From assembly GCA_033557675.1 (NCBI GenBank), contig JAWQRM010000228.1:1-26113 (forward strand): DNA of 26,113 bases, given 5' to 3'. How positions within the stretch are numbered: the first letter of the stretch is position 1; every line of letters starts with the position of its first letter. The position numbers were made by a program, and so were the translations under genes. Origin of the DNA: Coptodactyla brooksi (Eukaryota; Arthropoda; Insecta; Coleoptera; Scarabaeidae). The notes beneath the pieces were generated by a model. That model saw nothing but the letters and a program-made list of their open reading frames with translations. It searched no databases and was not told the origin of the DNA. Below are positions 1 to 9,529 of this stretch, piece by piece.

Positions 1-21
1 TATATATATATACAGTAAGTA

Positions 22-59
22 CCCCCTAATTATATACATATATGTATATAATTAGGGGG
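22..59. repeat. Perfect 38-bp palindrome ending in CCCCC/GGGGG
   Basis: Bases 22-40 are the exact reverse complement of 41-59 with no spacer. The ends are CCCCCTAATTATA and its complement. TACAGTAAGTA lies just before it. The GGGGG half continues into a repeat found again at 408-492, so the palindrome looks like two terminal sequences of one element meeting tail to tail. Confidence 0.8.
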
Positions 60-183
60 CACAATTTATGATGTTTTAGACGAAGAATTAAAGATTTCTT
101 AACAATCTATATATATCTATATATATACAGTAAGTACTGTATATATAGATATATAATCTTTATTTGCAATTCTTCAACAGGGA
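51..183 (+). repeat. Dispersed repeat, copy A, interrupted by a 46-bp palindrome
   Basis: This matches 408-492 closely: ATTAGGGGG, then ACAATTTATGATG, AAAGATTTCTTAACA and ATCTTTATTTGCAATT. Copy A is split near 110-156 by an almost perfect palindrome of TATATAGATATA type centred on CAGTAAGTACTG, which copy B lacks. The palindrome is therefore probably a later small insertion at a TA target. Confidence 0.65.
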
Positions 184-207
184 ATATATATATATATATA
201 TATATAA
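184..207. repeat. (AT)n microsatellite
   Basis: Uninterrupted AT dinucleotides. A similar tract lies at 356-381, just before repeat copy B. Confidence 0.9.
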
Positions 208-407
208 TATTGGGCAAATGTGTGGAACCAAGTAAATATCTCTGGAATTTTTAGAGATATCGAAACGAAATTTGGGAGATATATATTACAGTTATTATTG
301 TGAACCTCTGGCTTAAACGGAAGTAATGCCGATTTTTAAATTTACAATTGCCCTGTATATATATATATATATATATATATAAATATACACGAGTATGTGT
401 GTGTGTA

Positions 408-492
408 TAATTAGGGGGTACAATTTATGATGTTTTAGATGAAGAAATAAAGATTTCTTAACAATCTTTATTTGCAATTTCTCAAATAGGCA
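408..492 (+). repeat. Dispersed repeat, copy B (uninterrupted)
   Basis: Second copy of the sequence at 51-183, without the inserted palindrome. It shares ATTAGGGGG, the ACAATTTATGATG block and the ATCTTTATTTGCAATT block with only a few substitutions. No coding potential is seen. Confidence 0.65.
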
Positions 493-1050
493 TGAAATTT
501 TTAAAATAAATTTTTAAAAGTTTTGAAATACTATGCATTTATAATTATTTTGCTACATATAAGGTACAGTACAAGGGAAACCTTGTACTTATTTTGATGA
601 AAGTACATCACTTACCACTTGTCGCTTGAAAATGAGAAACATGGACAGGTTGATCTAGTCAGGTACAAAAAAGAAATAAAAATTAAGTAAGTTATATTAT
701 TTATTAACAATGGTAACCTAGCTTAATTTTTCTATCGATTTTAATTTATTAATAACCATAGCATATTTAGTATAGTAGCTTCTTTTCTTAAGTATACTTT
801 GGTTTCATAATATGGTTTCATAATATTAGTATCTAACTGGCAAATTAATTTTCGAAACGTGACAAAATAGTCTTTTCGACTTTGAATCGATAGATGCCAA
901 AAGCGATTTGTTGCACAGATATGCACTGATATGGTGTCAGAAAACTTATGATAATTGCGTTTCTAGAAAGTTTAAAAACTCACAGATGTCAAAGACAAGA
1001 TAGTTGGGTATTTTATTTAAAGTTTTACCAGGTAAGAAAGTTAAACAATT

Positions 1051-1100
1051 GTTACCACTACACCAAAACTGGAAAATAACTTTTCGACGTACGTTTTTTG
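1051..1100 (-). mobile_element. Penelope-like tail fragment (short)
   Basis: Read on the minus strand it gives AGTTTTGGTGTAGTGGTAAC. This is the same box found at 22791-22810 and 21911-21930, beside a GIY-YIG remnant, and at 6435-6456. An AT-rich spacer and a CGAAAAG resembling the CGAAACG motif of the other copies accompany it. The assignment rests on that comparison only. Confidence 0.4.
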
Positions 1101-1630
1101 AACAATTTTTTTACATTTCATGTAAACTAGACGGTGAGAAAAAGCGCTTAATTCTCATCTAAATTAGCTTAATGTTGCATTTTATTCGGTTTGCACACTT
1201 TTATCCTATGTATGAAGTTAAACAAATTAAAATTATATATATTTTGTTAAAATATAGTCTTGTGTTCTTCGGGGTTATTCGATGGTATAACAATAATAAT
1301 GTACGATGAATTTTTATTCACATTTGGATAATAAGATGAGTTAGTTTATTGAATCTTTATTCATTCTAATAATCCTTAAAACACTATATTTTGCAGCTAT
1401 TGAAAACATGTTGACCAGCGGAGTACGTCTACAAGAGTAATTATATCGAACTTTTAGTAGGAAATCCATCAGAGGTGCTTTAGAAAACAAGACAAAACTA
1501 TAATTACAATATGTGTTTTTGTGCATAGTGTTAAAACTGTGTACATACTTCTAAGATACTTTTTATAGTTATTGTTCTTTATATTTTTATAATTATGCAG
1601 GTTGTAGTTGCTAATAGCCTTAATTTTCAG

Positions 1631-1830
1631 GTGGTGGTTATATTTACACCTGCAATAAGTGTGAGAAAAGATACAAGCATCAAGCCAGCTTATACAACCA
1701 CAGGACTTACGAGTGTGGTAAGCCAGCCACATTTTTATGCAAAGTTCCCAATTGTAACTACAAAGCGAAAAGGAAGGGAAGCTTGAAGTACCATCGCAAT
1801 TCAGTTCACGGAATCTATGATGACATTTGA
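1631..1830 (+). CDS. lola: lola-like alternative 3' exon, cassette 1 (C2HC + C2H2 zinc-finger tail)
   Basis: This exon encodes the C-terminal DNA-binding tail of one isoform of a lola-type BTB transcription factor, a nuclear protein. It starts after the acceptor ending at 1630, with two bases (GT) finishing a split codon and then 65 residues to TGA. Finger 1 (about residues 6-23) is C-x2-C-x12-H-x4-C with core YTCNKCEKRYKH. The link is ECGKPATF. Finger 2 (about 31-53) is C-x4-C-x12-H-x4-H with core LCKVPNCNYKAK. A short tail after GIYDDI ends the protein. No clear AATAAA follows; the nearest candidate is a variant AATATA near 1879. The usual lola tail length and spacing make the call strong, although the BTB exons are not in view. 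Confidence 0.85.
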
Positions 1831-1969
1831 ATAAGTTTGAATAAGTTACATTATGTCTTTTTTTGTATGTTATATGGAAATATACGTTCTTCAAAAATCT
1901 TTATTTAGTCAAATAGCAAACCTAAATGTGTAAATTAAGGATTGTTATTGTATTTCCGGGATTCACTAA

Positions 1970-2456
1970 TACAGCAATTTCTTTGAACAATCTTTTTAAA
2001 TGATTTTCCACCAATTTTCTGTATTATATTTCTTTTATTTCTAGGAAACTGTACTGTGTTTATTTGTGAGAGGTGCAATAAGAAGTACGACCGGTACAGA
2101 AGTTACTATAAACATCGAAAGTACGATTGTGGCGTAGAGAAGTTTACATGCACGATTTCTGGATGTCCTTACCGGACTAGTCGAAAGGAAAATCTCAGAA
2201 GGCACATTCATACTGTTCACAGTATGCAGCTAGACTTAAAATATACTTAATAATAATATTACATAAGGTAATTAAACTATCTCTAATCTAATTGTTGTGA
2301 ATGTTGTTTCATTTTGCAAACATCACTTGAAAATAAAACAGTTTGTGCTACAATTTTTTTCCCGACCCCGACAGCCCCTCTGCTAGTTTTTTCAGGCCTA
2401 ACGAAAGCACCGAGATCCTGAGAACTTCTAAGTGGCAGATCAACACTTTAACTCCT
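1970..2456 (+). repeat. Tandem-duplicated cassette unit, copy 1
   Basis: About 490 bases, including the acceptor-side intron, all of cassette 2, its AATAAA and about 120 bases of downstream flank, match 3910-4427. Shared anchors are TTCTTTTATTTCTAGGAAAC before the exon, GAAAATAAAACAGTTTG after it, and CCCCGAC or CCCGACGGCCCC further on. The boundaries are approximate because both flanks have diverged. Confidence 0.8.
2045..2250 (+). CDS. lola: lola-like alternative 3' exon, cassette 2
   Basis: Acceptor TTTCTAG ends at 2044. The exon opens with GA of a split codon and then gives 67 residues to TAA. Finger 1 (residues 5-22 or so) has core FICERCNKKYDR, with H and then YDC as the last two ligands. 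Finger 2 has core CTISGCPYRTSRKENL followed by H-x4-H (HIHTVH). The leucine usually found in the finger-1 helix (SLYNH) is Tyr here (SYYKH), shared only with cassette 3. Its tail is eight residues longer than that of cassette 3. AATAAA at 2332-2337 is a good poly(A) signal. It is the paralogue of cassette 3, made by tandem duplication. Confidence 0.87.
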
Positions 2457-3984
2457 AGGCCAGCTTAGCTGGCCTAAAGGTTAAAGCTTATCAGTAGACA
2501 AAAACTAATAATAGAAACATGAAATATCTACAAGTGCAAATACAAAACTATCATTTTCATACTACTTATAATATAATGCAAAATATCTGACCTGAAAAAC
2601 ATATAAAACCAGAAAGAGGTAAATTAAATTAAAGTATATAAAACAATGTACTAGTAGATGGGAAAGGAGTACATTCTGTTGATACATAACTGGCGATATA
2701 CAGGATGTAACTAAACGGCTTGATTAAACTTACATGAACTTGAGTATAAATATTTTCGAGAATTTTAGAACTTGCCCGGAATTTGTAAATAAGGGAAATA
2801 TAACCTCTTGAACTGTCAACAACTTTGAGCTTGTCATATAGAATTTTTCAATAAAATTTGACTGTTTAGGGATGAATTTTTCATCTGCAAAAAATGGCTT
2901 GCGCAAAGTGAAGTTTATATAATTTTCCCACTTCAAAAGTATTCATGTTTGGAAGCTATAAAATAAACAAAGCGATGTGAGAACAATGGGAATACGTAAT
3001 GAATAATGTTGTAATCGTAATTACAACATTATTCATATGTGTTCTGCAGTCATGTTAAATTACTTTCCATAAGTCTGCTTTATTATTAATTTTGTGCTAT
3101 AAATTGATAATTTCGAAAAGCCTCATACAATGAAATCAACGTAAAATGTAGTCGGGTGCACGAGCAGACCAAGGAATGAGTATATATGCAACTCTAGCAA
3201 TGGGGAAAGTGTCAAATTGGGGAATATAGCTGGTTTTATTGATGATAATAAAATTTTTTTAGAGCTTTTTAAATGATTCGCCTTCTAAGACAATTTCCAA
3301 TTTAGTGAGCACATATTAATATTAACTACCACTAATTTGTATGCTTATCGTGAACAGAAAGTTATTATCTCTAGTTACTTCGTAAGTGATTTTACCACTT
3401 TAAGTTGGAAACAACAGAGTTACCTTCAAAGTGCTTATTCATTAATGTTAGGCTGTGAAAATCGAAAACGTTCTGAAGTAAAAATGAAGTTAATAAGACA
3501 ATATTGATCCGTAGTGTTTGGATATAAAGCAATCTTCAATTGTTAAGAAATTTCTGGGACATCCATTATTTTGATGGTATGGATTATCTTACCATTAACA
3601 TACCAGGAATCCTTTTGCCGAAGAACTAAAAATTAGAAAGTTCATCCAAATCATTCAAAGGTGTTTAACAAAAGTTTTGTTAAACTTTCAGTTAATTCAA
3701 AAATACCAGTACCTATAAACAGTACCAAATAAATAGATAGCTTAAAACGAAGTGTTACAATAGTGTTTTTAAACTTTTAAATTTTTATACAGCTTTTCTT
3801 ATCTAAAAATATTATGATATTTTCATAACAATAAAAATTCAATGTTCAAACTGGAAAGCATTTCATAAGCTTTTTTACTATAAGAAGTTTTACATTAAAA
3901 AAATATGCACTACAGCAATTTTTTATACGAACCTTTCAAGCAGCTTTTCTCCAGTTTTCTATATAATATTTCTTTTATTTCTAG
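2251..3984. other. Inter-cassette region between cassettes 2 and 3
   Basis: It starts with the 3' UTR of cassette 2 (AATAAA at 2332) and ends with the polypyrimidine tract of cassette 3. It contains two hairpins: a 10-bp stem at 2456-2476 (TAGGCCAGCT) and a perfect 17-bp stem at 2999-3036. A TACAGGATGTAAC word near 2699 resembles the short TACAGGGTG repeat seen elsewhere. No further exon was found. Confidence 0.6.
2999..3036. repeat. Perfect inverted repeat, 17-bp stem, 4-base loop
   Basis: Bases 2999-3015 (ATGAATAATGTTGTAAT) pair exactly with 3020-3036 around the loop CGTA. It lies in an intron and not next to a splice site. It may be the relic of a small palindromic insertion. Confidence 0.85.
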
Positions 3985-4427
3985 GAAACTGTACTGTGCT
4001 TATTTGTGAGAGGTGCAATAAGAAGTATGACCGGCCTAAAAGTTATTATAACCATAGAAAATACGATTGTGGTGTAGAAAAGTTTATGTGCGTGGTTTCA
4101 GGATGTCCTTACCGGACTAGTCGAAGGGAAAATCTCAGAAGACACGTTAATGCTGTTCACAATATGTAGCTAGGATTAGAACATTTTTAATACTAAGGCA
4201 ATTAAATTATATCTAAGCGAATTTTTATAAATGTTGTTTTATTTTGCAATATCATTTGAAAATAAAACAGTTTGCTCTGCAAGTTTTTTTTGCCGCAGGG
4301 GGATACTTCGATGACTGATCCCGACGGCCCCTGCTAGCTTTTTCGGACAGTGAGCACTCCGAGCCTAATGCAAGCACCTAAATATTTTTCTTGGTCCTTA
4401 GACTTTTCAACACTTTAACCTCTACTG
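3910..4427 (+). repeat. Tandem-duplicated cassette unit, copy 2
   Basis: Second copy of the unit at 1970-2456, carrying cassette 3. The exon is the best-conserved part. Intron and downstream flank keep only patches of identity, including the acceptor tract, the AATAAA context and the sequence before AACACTTTAACC. Confidence 0.8.
3985..4169 (+). CDS. lola: lola-like alternative 3' exon, cassette 3
   Basis: Acceptor TTTCTAG ends at 3984. Split-codon GA is followed by 60 residues and a TAG. Finger 1 core is LICERCNKKYDRPKS and finger 2 core is CVVSGCPYRTSRRENL, then HVNAVH and a stop two residues later. All eight zinc ligands are intact. Compared with its twin, cassette 2, the fingers are highly conserved and a Pro replaces Tyr in the loop before the finger-1 helix. 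The protein stops at HNM instead of running on. AATAAA lies at 4261-4266. An intact reading frame next to decayed flanks argues that it is under selection. Confidence 0.86.
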
Positions 4428-5502
4428 CAATGTTCACTACCAAGGCATGCCAGCCATAAACTTGTATCATATACAGGATGACCTACCTTATTGTACTTCT
4501 TCCATGGCTCTGTTATTAGATCATTTCGAAAGAAAGTAGTTCTAATTGTGTAATATTGTTTTAATTATATTAATACTAACGTTTAGTGATTAATATAATA
4601 ACTAATATGTAATTAGTTTTCTTAGAAATATCAGCGAATTTTTTGAAAATCGATTAGACTTATATTATTTTATCAGTAATATAAGTCGTAAATATTTTGC
4701 AAATCTTGAATATTAATCGTTGCTATTGCTGGAAATCGCTAACCAGGAAATCGTTATAAAATATAAATTTTAATTTTCACTACAGTAAACTTAATTTAAT
4801 TACAAAAAATACAAGGGGATTTATTAAAAAAAAATATTGGATAGCATTTGAAATTTATGAACACCTTGATTTTTGAATACCTCGTCTTTAATGCTTTAAT
4901 ACCCACCAAATACCTTTTTTCCTTAATATCAGTAGCTAAAAAGTTTCTTATCAAGTTTTCTCTTGAATTTTAAGATTTTTCTAAATAGTTTGACGACGTT
5001 AAATATAAAAAAAATATATAAAATATTAAAAATAAGTAAATATTAAAAAAAAACTTAAAAGTAAATTAAAATGCCCAAATATACAGGGCATCCTATTAAA
5101 AAAATCGCTTGCACGGAGCTTCGCTTTATTGACATACCCAGTACACTACTTTTTAACTAATATTATTTGCAGCTTTTCTTCTGTTGCTTATAATAAGAAT
5201 TATATTTACCGTATAACTTAAAAACCTGTGTGGAAGATAAATATATGAACTGAAAAAACGTCAGGGATTCTCAATACACAGCAACTAGTGATGTACAGGG
5301 TGTTACTGAATAACGTGGTTATTCAGTAGCAGAAGAATCAGTTAGTGATGTGTTAATATACCACAGTATAGATTATAAGTAGAAGCGGCTTAAGTTAGTC
5401 TTGCAATAAGGCCATCCACCGCAACACATGTAACGCGAACTTAGTGTTAAATAAAAAAAAGAAGTCGATACGCTGGATCACCTCATTATCTATTTTTTAC
5501 AG
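4170..5502. other. Inter-cassette region between cassettes 3 and 4
   Basis: 3' UTR of cassette 3, then AT-rich intron. It holds a hairpin at 4668-4688 (GACTTATATTA and complement), several TACAGGRTG/TACAGGGCA words (about 4475, 5081 and 5294), and an 11-bp stem at 5304-5328 (TACTGAATAAC) directly after TACAGGGTGT. These look like ends of a small non-autonomous element family. No exon was found. Confidence 0.55.
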
Positions 5503-5705
5503 ATGTCGGAAAATCATATCCCTGCGACAGATGCAACAAAGAATACCAGCGAATAACAAGTCTGCGTAGCCACAAAAGATACGAGTGTGGCAAGCTGAAA
5601 GACTTCTTATGTCCTTTTGAAAACTGTGGCTTCCGTACTAAGAAGAAATCGAATCTAAAAATTCACGTGAAAGGGAAACACAAAAGCGATGTCCCATATT
5701 GTTGA
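5503..5705 (+). CDS. lola: lola-like alternative 3' exon, cassette 4
   Basis: The acceptor TTTTTTACAG ends at 5502. Split-codon AT is followed by 66 residues ending at TGA. Finger 1 core is YPCDRCNKEYQRITSL, with H and YEC as later ligands. The link is CGKLKDF, and finger 2 has core CPFENCGFRTKKKSNL then HVKGKH. All ligands and spacings are standard. Its closest relative in the window is cassette 5 (KEYQ, SLRSHK, KSN and K-H-K features shared), 3.6 kb away. AATAAA occurs almost at once (5711-5716) and again at 5815-5820. The second is better placed for cleavage. Confidence 0.87.
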
Positions 5706-6117
5706 ACAAAAATAAAAACGAATACACTACGTTACATTTTTTTTTTCTTAATCCATGCTTCTTTGTTTGTCCCTAGTACATTGTTTTGTAAGTTCTTTTG
5801 CAAGGGCTGCAGAAAATAAAAGAAGATATTTTTATTACAGGGTGATCCAGAAAAAAAATAACCTCAAGGTGGAATTTTGATACATGCATTGATACACTGA
5901 TTTTTTTTAACCTGATATTACATGGATTTCAGGAACAGGATAATATTTTAATTTGAAAATTCGGATATAGATCTTCATGACACTTCTGGTTGTGGCGGAA
6001 GTCGATCCTAACTCCATTGTTTCAGATGGAATGACCACATTTTAATTTTTGTTTGATTTTACATTAAATTTTAAGATAACGTTGGTCTATATAATAATTA
6101 ATACTGCCCCGAAATGT

Positions 6118-6180
6118 GATATACATTGGGAATTGATTGTTGTCTAAAAATATGGTCCACGTTTACAATTTAAATTAACT
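6118..6180 (-). repeat. 60-base dispersed repeat, reverse copy
   Basis: Read on the minus strand it contains TTAATTTAAATTGTAAACG, then a CCATATTTTTAGACAACAATCAATTC block. The same order of blocks occurs on the plus strand at 8795-8860 and 11410-11470, and partly at 6244-6284. Consensus elements are AATTTAAATTGYAAATGTAT, CATATTTTYGGACAA and AATTCAAAATGTA. No terminal repeats or coding sequence were recognised. Confidence 0.6.
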
Positions 6181-6321
6181 AACGTGATTTTATTTTTAAT
6201 TTCTATTATAAAATGAGTTGTAGGCTACATAATTAAAATTATTTTATCTAATTTAAATTGTAAATGTATACCGTATGGTTGAGGAAGTTTACATGATTAT
6301 CACTGTAAGTTTTGGTTTAGG

Positions 6322-6386
6322 CTTCAGAAGCGTTAGCGACAAATGAGTGTCAGCAACAAATTCATTTGTCGCTAACATTTCTGAAG
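6322..6386. repeat. Hairpin with about 25-bp stem leading into a CTGAAGA...CGAAACG motif
   Basis: CTTCAGAAGCGTTAGCGACA on the left pairs with TGTCGCTAACATTTCTGAAG on the right, with few mismatches and a loop of about 15 bases. The right arm overlaps the start of the motif CTGAAGA-T-GTCGAC-TTG-GTTGGC-GAAACG at 6381-6409. Confidence 0.75.
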
Positions 6387-6456
6387 ATGTCGACTTGGTT
6401 GGCGAAACGTGCTTCAAGTAAAAATAAGCTTTTAGGTTTTGGTGTAGTAGTGACAA
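6381..6456 (+). mobile_element. Penelope-like tail fragment with hammerhead-like motif
   Basis: CTGAAGATGTCGAC...GGCGAAACGTGC is followed 25 bases later by GGTTTTGGTGTAGTAGTGAC. The same two boxes in the same order occur at 22738-22810 and, reversed, at 21911-21987, where they flank a GIY-YIG endonuclease remnant. Penelope-like elements are known to carry hammerhead-type motifs in their terminal repeats. This copy has an extra base between CTGAAGA and the stem, so activity is doubtful. Confidence 0.5.
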
Positions 6457-6626
6457 TATGGAGTATGTTTATAAGTATTGGGGTAAGCATTAATTTAATG
6501 CAAAAGATCTTAATCAACTAGAAAATAACCTTACTTTTAATAGGTGATCATGTGTTATGATTAACCAAAAGAAAATAAACAATAGACGATGTATTGTGGA
6601 TTTGAAACATTTGATTTCGTAACAAA

Positions 6627-6684
6627 TTCGTCAATGGTTACCACATATGTTTTCTTTTATAAATAAGTGGTAACCATTGACGAA
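6627..6684. repeat. Perfect 18-bp inverted repeat
   Basis: TTCGTCAATGGTTACCAC at 6627-6644 is exactly complementary to 6667-6684, with a 22-base AT-rich spacer. No matching target duplication was recognised. Confidence 0.85.
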
Positions 6685-8380
6685 CAGACAATTAAATAGA
6701 AAATAGTTTTCCAAATGCTTTACAATGAAATTATAGTGACTCACATCTATTTGCTGCATAAATAATTCGCAAAGTAATTTCTTCTAATTAGCATCATCTA
6801 TAACTAATTACACCAATAAACAGAAATGAAAATTCCCCATCGTATATGGTGGCCTATACATAAATTACATGATTTTTACATTACTTGTACTTCTCTTAAA
6901 CATTTTTGTAAATTGACATTCGTATTCCTAAACTATATAATTTTTTGCCTATTTGCATTTTTCGTTTTAACTACCTAAACTTAAAAAATAAACAAAGTTA
7001 AAATAAATTGGAATAAAAAAAGCACAAGCAGCTTAAAAAACTGTAGTACCTAGATATTTTAGGCAAATATTTAGAAAATATTTAGAAAAAAAATATTTTC
7101 TGGACCTTTTTGTGTGGCAGTCAAATGCTCTCAATTATAACTTGGCAGGAAAATTTTTGGAAAAGATTTGGAAAACTATTTTTGTATAATCACCATCAAT
7201 ATGTAGCCTTGCTCTCTTGAAAATGTTAACTTTCTATTATTTATTATTGTATATATATATTGTATATACTGATTATTATGTTGACTAGGTTTCCTTTGTA
7301 AAAAAAATGTTTATCTCTAAAAATATTAGGTTTATGAATAGGGTAGTTTTAACAAAGTTAACTTAGCACGTACTCTACGATGGGAAAAATTGCAAAGTGA
7401 TCATCATAACCAGAAGTGTCACACCATATTAAAAATATTTTAAAAGTGTATATCTGAACATTTAGAAAGTTTCATTCCCAAGATGCTTCATCGAAATTAC
7501 AGAAGAGAAGCTTGAATTTGTGTTTTGTTTTTGTTGAAATATTTTTGACAAACCCCTCTGGTAACTGTTTGGCCATAATTTTTTGTATTTTGCTGAAATT
7601 ATTTTTTTATGTCGCTGCTAGTGCTGTCATTCACTAACATAAACTTATAAAATTAGTGCTACACAGTAATTTAATAACAGGATGTTTTAAATTAAGCTTT
7701 TCTTAATGCAAAAGTTTAATTTTATACAAGCCTATTAAATATGTATGTTACATAAGTGTTTATATGTTAATATTATTACTGATGCTATGTAATCGTGTCA
7801 CTGACCTTAAAATTGAATTAAGGACCTATATTGTTCATTAGGGCTTTCCAAAAGGGTCTGTCTTTTGCATTTTTAAGTTTTCAATCAATAGTTTTTCCGG
7901 GAGAATAGTTTACGTCTTAAGTAATTATTTCTGGGCACAAAGTGCCTAGAAATATAATAACCGTAACATCGTTTCTTGATTAAAAAAACCTTTCTAGCTG
8001 AAACGATTAATAATTTTCTTAAATGCAAAGAATTATCATCGTCAATCAAATGATTGTGGACGAGACATATTTATAACATTCCTATTTTATCTAAATTTTA
8101 GTTGTGGTTATAATTTTTCTTATATCTTAAGTACATTCTTAAACATTTAGGAATATATTTCAAACTTTATATATGAGCATAAAAGGTTAAGTATTAAGCG
8201 TATAAAAGTTGATAAATCACGCAAAAGTTGAGAAAAAAACAGACTACGTGGTACTGAAGCGGAGCTGATATCTTAAAAGACATCTTTTTACGTCTGTGGC
8301 TCTATTAAGATCGATTCAGACATAAGCGGAATTGGAGTATAGAATAAAATAAATTTCCGACTTGATCTAAGATAAATCAC

Positions 8381-8442
8381 AAATCATTACACAACCAGTA
8401 AGTTTATTACCTACTTACTGATTGTGTTTACTCGAAATGATT
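8381..8442. repeat. Imperfect inverted repeat
   Basis: AAATCATTACACAACCAGTA pairs imperfectly with TACTGATTGTGTTTACTCG and the following AAATGATT. The core CAAYCAGTAAGT is well matched. Confidence 0.6.
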
Positions 8443-8794
8443 ATGTGAAATTAGAGGAGAGAAGAAATTACACAGGACAAGTATAATTCCTCGGTCCATA
8501 TATGGTCATATATACATACTCTCTAGGTTCATCAGTTTTATCCGATGTTTAAGAGAATTTCGAAAAACATGTTAATATAAAAATAATTATAACATTTATT
8601 AAAATCTCATGAGTTTCCTTACTAAAACTTGATGCACTCAAAAGTATTCAGATCGCTACATTTTATTATTATACAAAAGACAAATAAGAAAAAGGCAATT
8701 AAAATGTAGTAGATTTACATATTGTTCTTTTAATTACTTAAAGCTTAATTATATTTAGAATATTTTTCTTACACATTATTAAATTAGAATTTAA

Positions 8795-8860
8795 AATTAC
8801 TTAATTTAAATTGTAAATATGTATCATATTTTCGGACAACAATTAAGTCAAAATGTATGT
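8795..8860 (+). repeat. 60-base dispersed repeat, forward copy
   Basis: ACTTAATTTAAATTGTAAAT, then CATATTTTCGGACAACAATT and AAAATGTATGTG. It is the same family as 6118-6180 (reverse), 6244-6284 (partial) and 11410-11470. Confidence 0.6.
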
Positions 8861-9100
8861 GATTTTATTTACCCCCTCGGGGTCTTGTACGACCCCCGAA
8901 TTCTAAATTATTACATGTTCTGTTTGAAATATCTTAAAGTATTAAAATTTAAAATATTAATTCAAATATTTATGTTTAACTATTAAAACATAGTATTATT
9001 ATATTTTATTATAGTAACGTTCCATAGCTATAATACTAGCTATAACTCTGCGTCTTTCATACGTTTATGTCTGACTTGAGCTTAAGACTAGCTTTCAAGA

Positions 9101-9285
9101 TTCTTGGTACTTCATCTCAAAATTCATGGTATGTCGATAGTTAAGCATCCGATGTCTCGTCTCGTAGTAGAGCTATACTCATTTCATTCTCTTTCGTTAT
9201 AGTGATGAATTTTTTAAGTTTTAGTTTCTTTAGAATAATAGGAAAGCGTAGCTATAAAATTATACAGTATTAAAAATAAAATAAT
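9101..9285 (+). repeat. Intronic block duplicated at 15132-15325
   Basis: TTCTTGGTACTTCATC, AATTCATGGTA, GATRTCTCGTCT, TTCGTTMTCTTT and the final TATAAAAYTATACAGTA-AAAATAAAATAAT occur in the same order in both places. Here the block sits just upstream of cassette 5 and ends about 40 bases before its acceptor. The other copy has no cassette next to it. Confidence 0.75.
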
Positions 9286-9323
9286 GTGTAATTTTCTCTG
9301 TAATAACGATTACCTTTTTCTAG

Positions 9324-9529
9324 GTGGGAAGAAAAAACCATTCCCTTGCGATTCCTGCTCTAAAGAGTACCAACTTCTTTCGAGTCTGCGAAGTCACAAA
9401 AAGAATGAATGTGGGAAAAGAAAACGGTTTTGGTGCCCGATGAAAGATTGCACGTATGGCGCCAAAAGGAAATCGAACGTTAAGCTTCACATCAAGTCGA
9501 AACACAAGACTCACGTCGATTATTTTTGA
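9324..9529 (+). CDS. lola: lola-like alternative 3' exon, cassette 5
   Basis: Acceptor TTTTTCTAG ends at 9323. GT of a split codon is followed by 67 residues to TGA. After a basic leader (GKKKPF), finger 1 has core PCDSCSKEYQLLSSL with H and NEC as later ligands. Finger 2 has core CPMKDCTYGAKRKSNV and HIKSKH. A Gly in TYGAK replaces the Arg or Lys usual in the other cassettes. In-frame ATG codons upstream of 9324 belong to the intron, so the start is set by the acceptor and not by an ATG. Poly(A) signals are at 9695-9700 and 9768-9773. It is most like cassette 4. Confidence 0.87.

Larger units (their letters stand above)
1..1630. other. Intronic, repeat-rich stretch upstream of the first cassette
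   Basis: No zinc-finger cassette or convincing gene is visible in either strand. The first 480 bases hold AT palindromes, (TA)n tracts and two copies of a repeat, listed separately. Bases 1051-1070 carry, in reverse, the box seen at the tail of Penelope-like sequences elsewhere in the window. The rest is plain AT-rich sequence. It ends in the acceptor of cassette 1 (TTTTCAG ending at 1630). Presumably it is intron between the shared 5' exons outside the window and the alternative 3' exons. Confidence 0.6.
5706..9323. other. Large intron between cassettes 4 and 5
   Basis: 3.6 kb without a gene. It holds a long hairpin joined to a Penelope-like tail (6322-6456), a perfect 18-bp inverted repeat (6627-6684), an imperfect inverted repeat (8381-8442), three copies of a 60-base dispersed repeat (about 6118-6180 reverse, 6244-6284, 8795-8860), and a block at 9101-9285 that recurs at 15132-15325. 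A TACAGGGTG word is at 5838. No tRNA or coding sequence was recognised. Confidence 0.55.

Noticed and set aside
741..926. Reverse-strand frame that could be a mariner fragment
   Set aside because: The resemblance is too weak: no catalytic or helix-turn-helix motif can be read.
1469..1894. Reverse-strand open frame of 141 codons across cassette 1
   Set aside because: It is antisense to a cassette with intact zinc ligands and a proper acceptor. Its composition is Cys/His-poor in any ordered sense and matches no domain I know.
6381..6409. Canonical hammerhead ribozyme
   Set aside because: An extra base separates CTGAAGA from stem II and the cleavage-site arm could not be placed with confidence, so it is reported only as a hammerhead-like motif.
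8870..8905. C/G-rich ACCCCCTCGGGG...GACCCCCGAA stretch and a similar one near 21163-21180
   Set aside because: The shared part is only about ten bases and no longer repeat joins them.
9320..9514. Reverse-strand open frame over cassette 5, and a similar one at 23405-23611 over cassette 13
   Set aside because: Shadows of the real zinc-finger frames on the plus strand.
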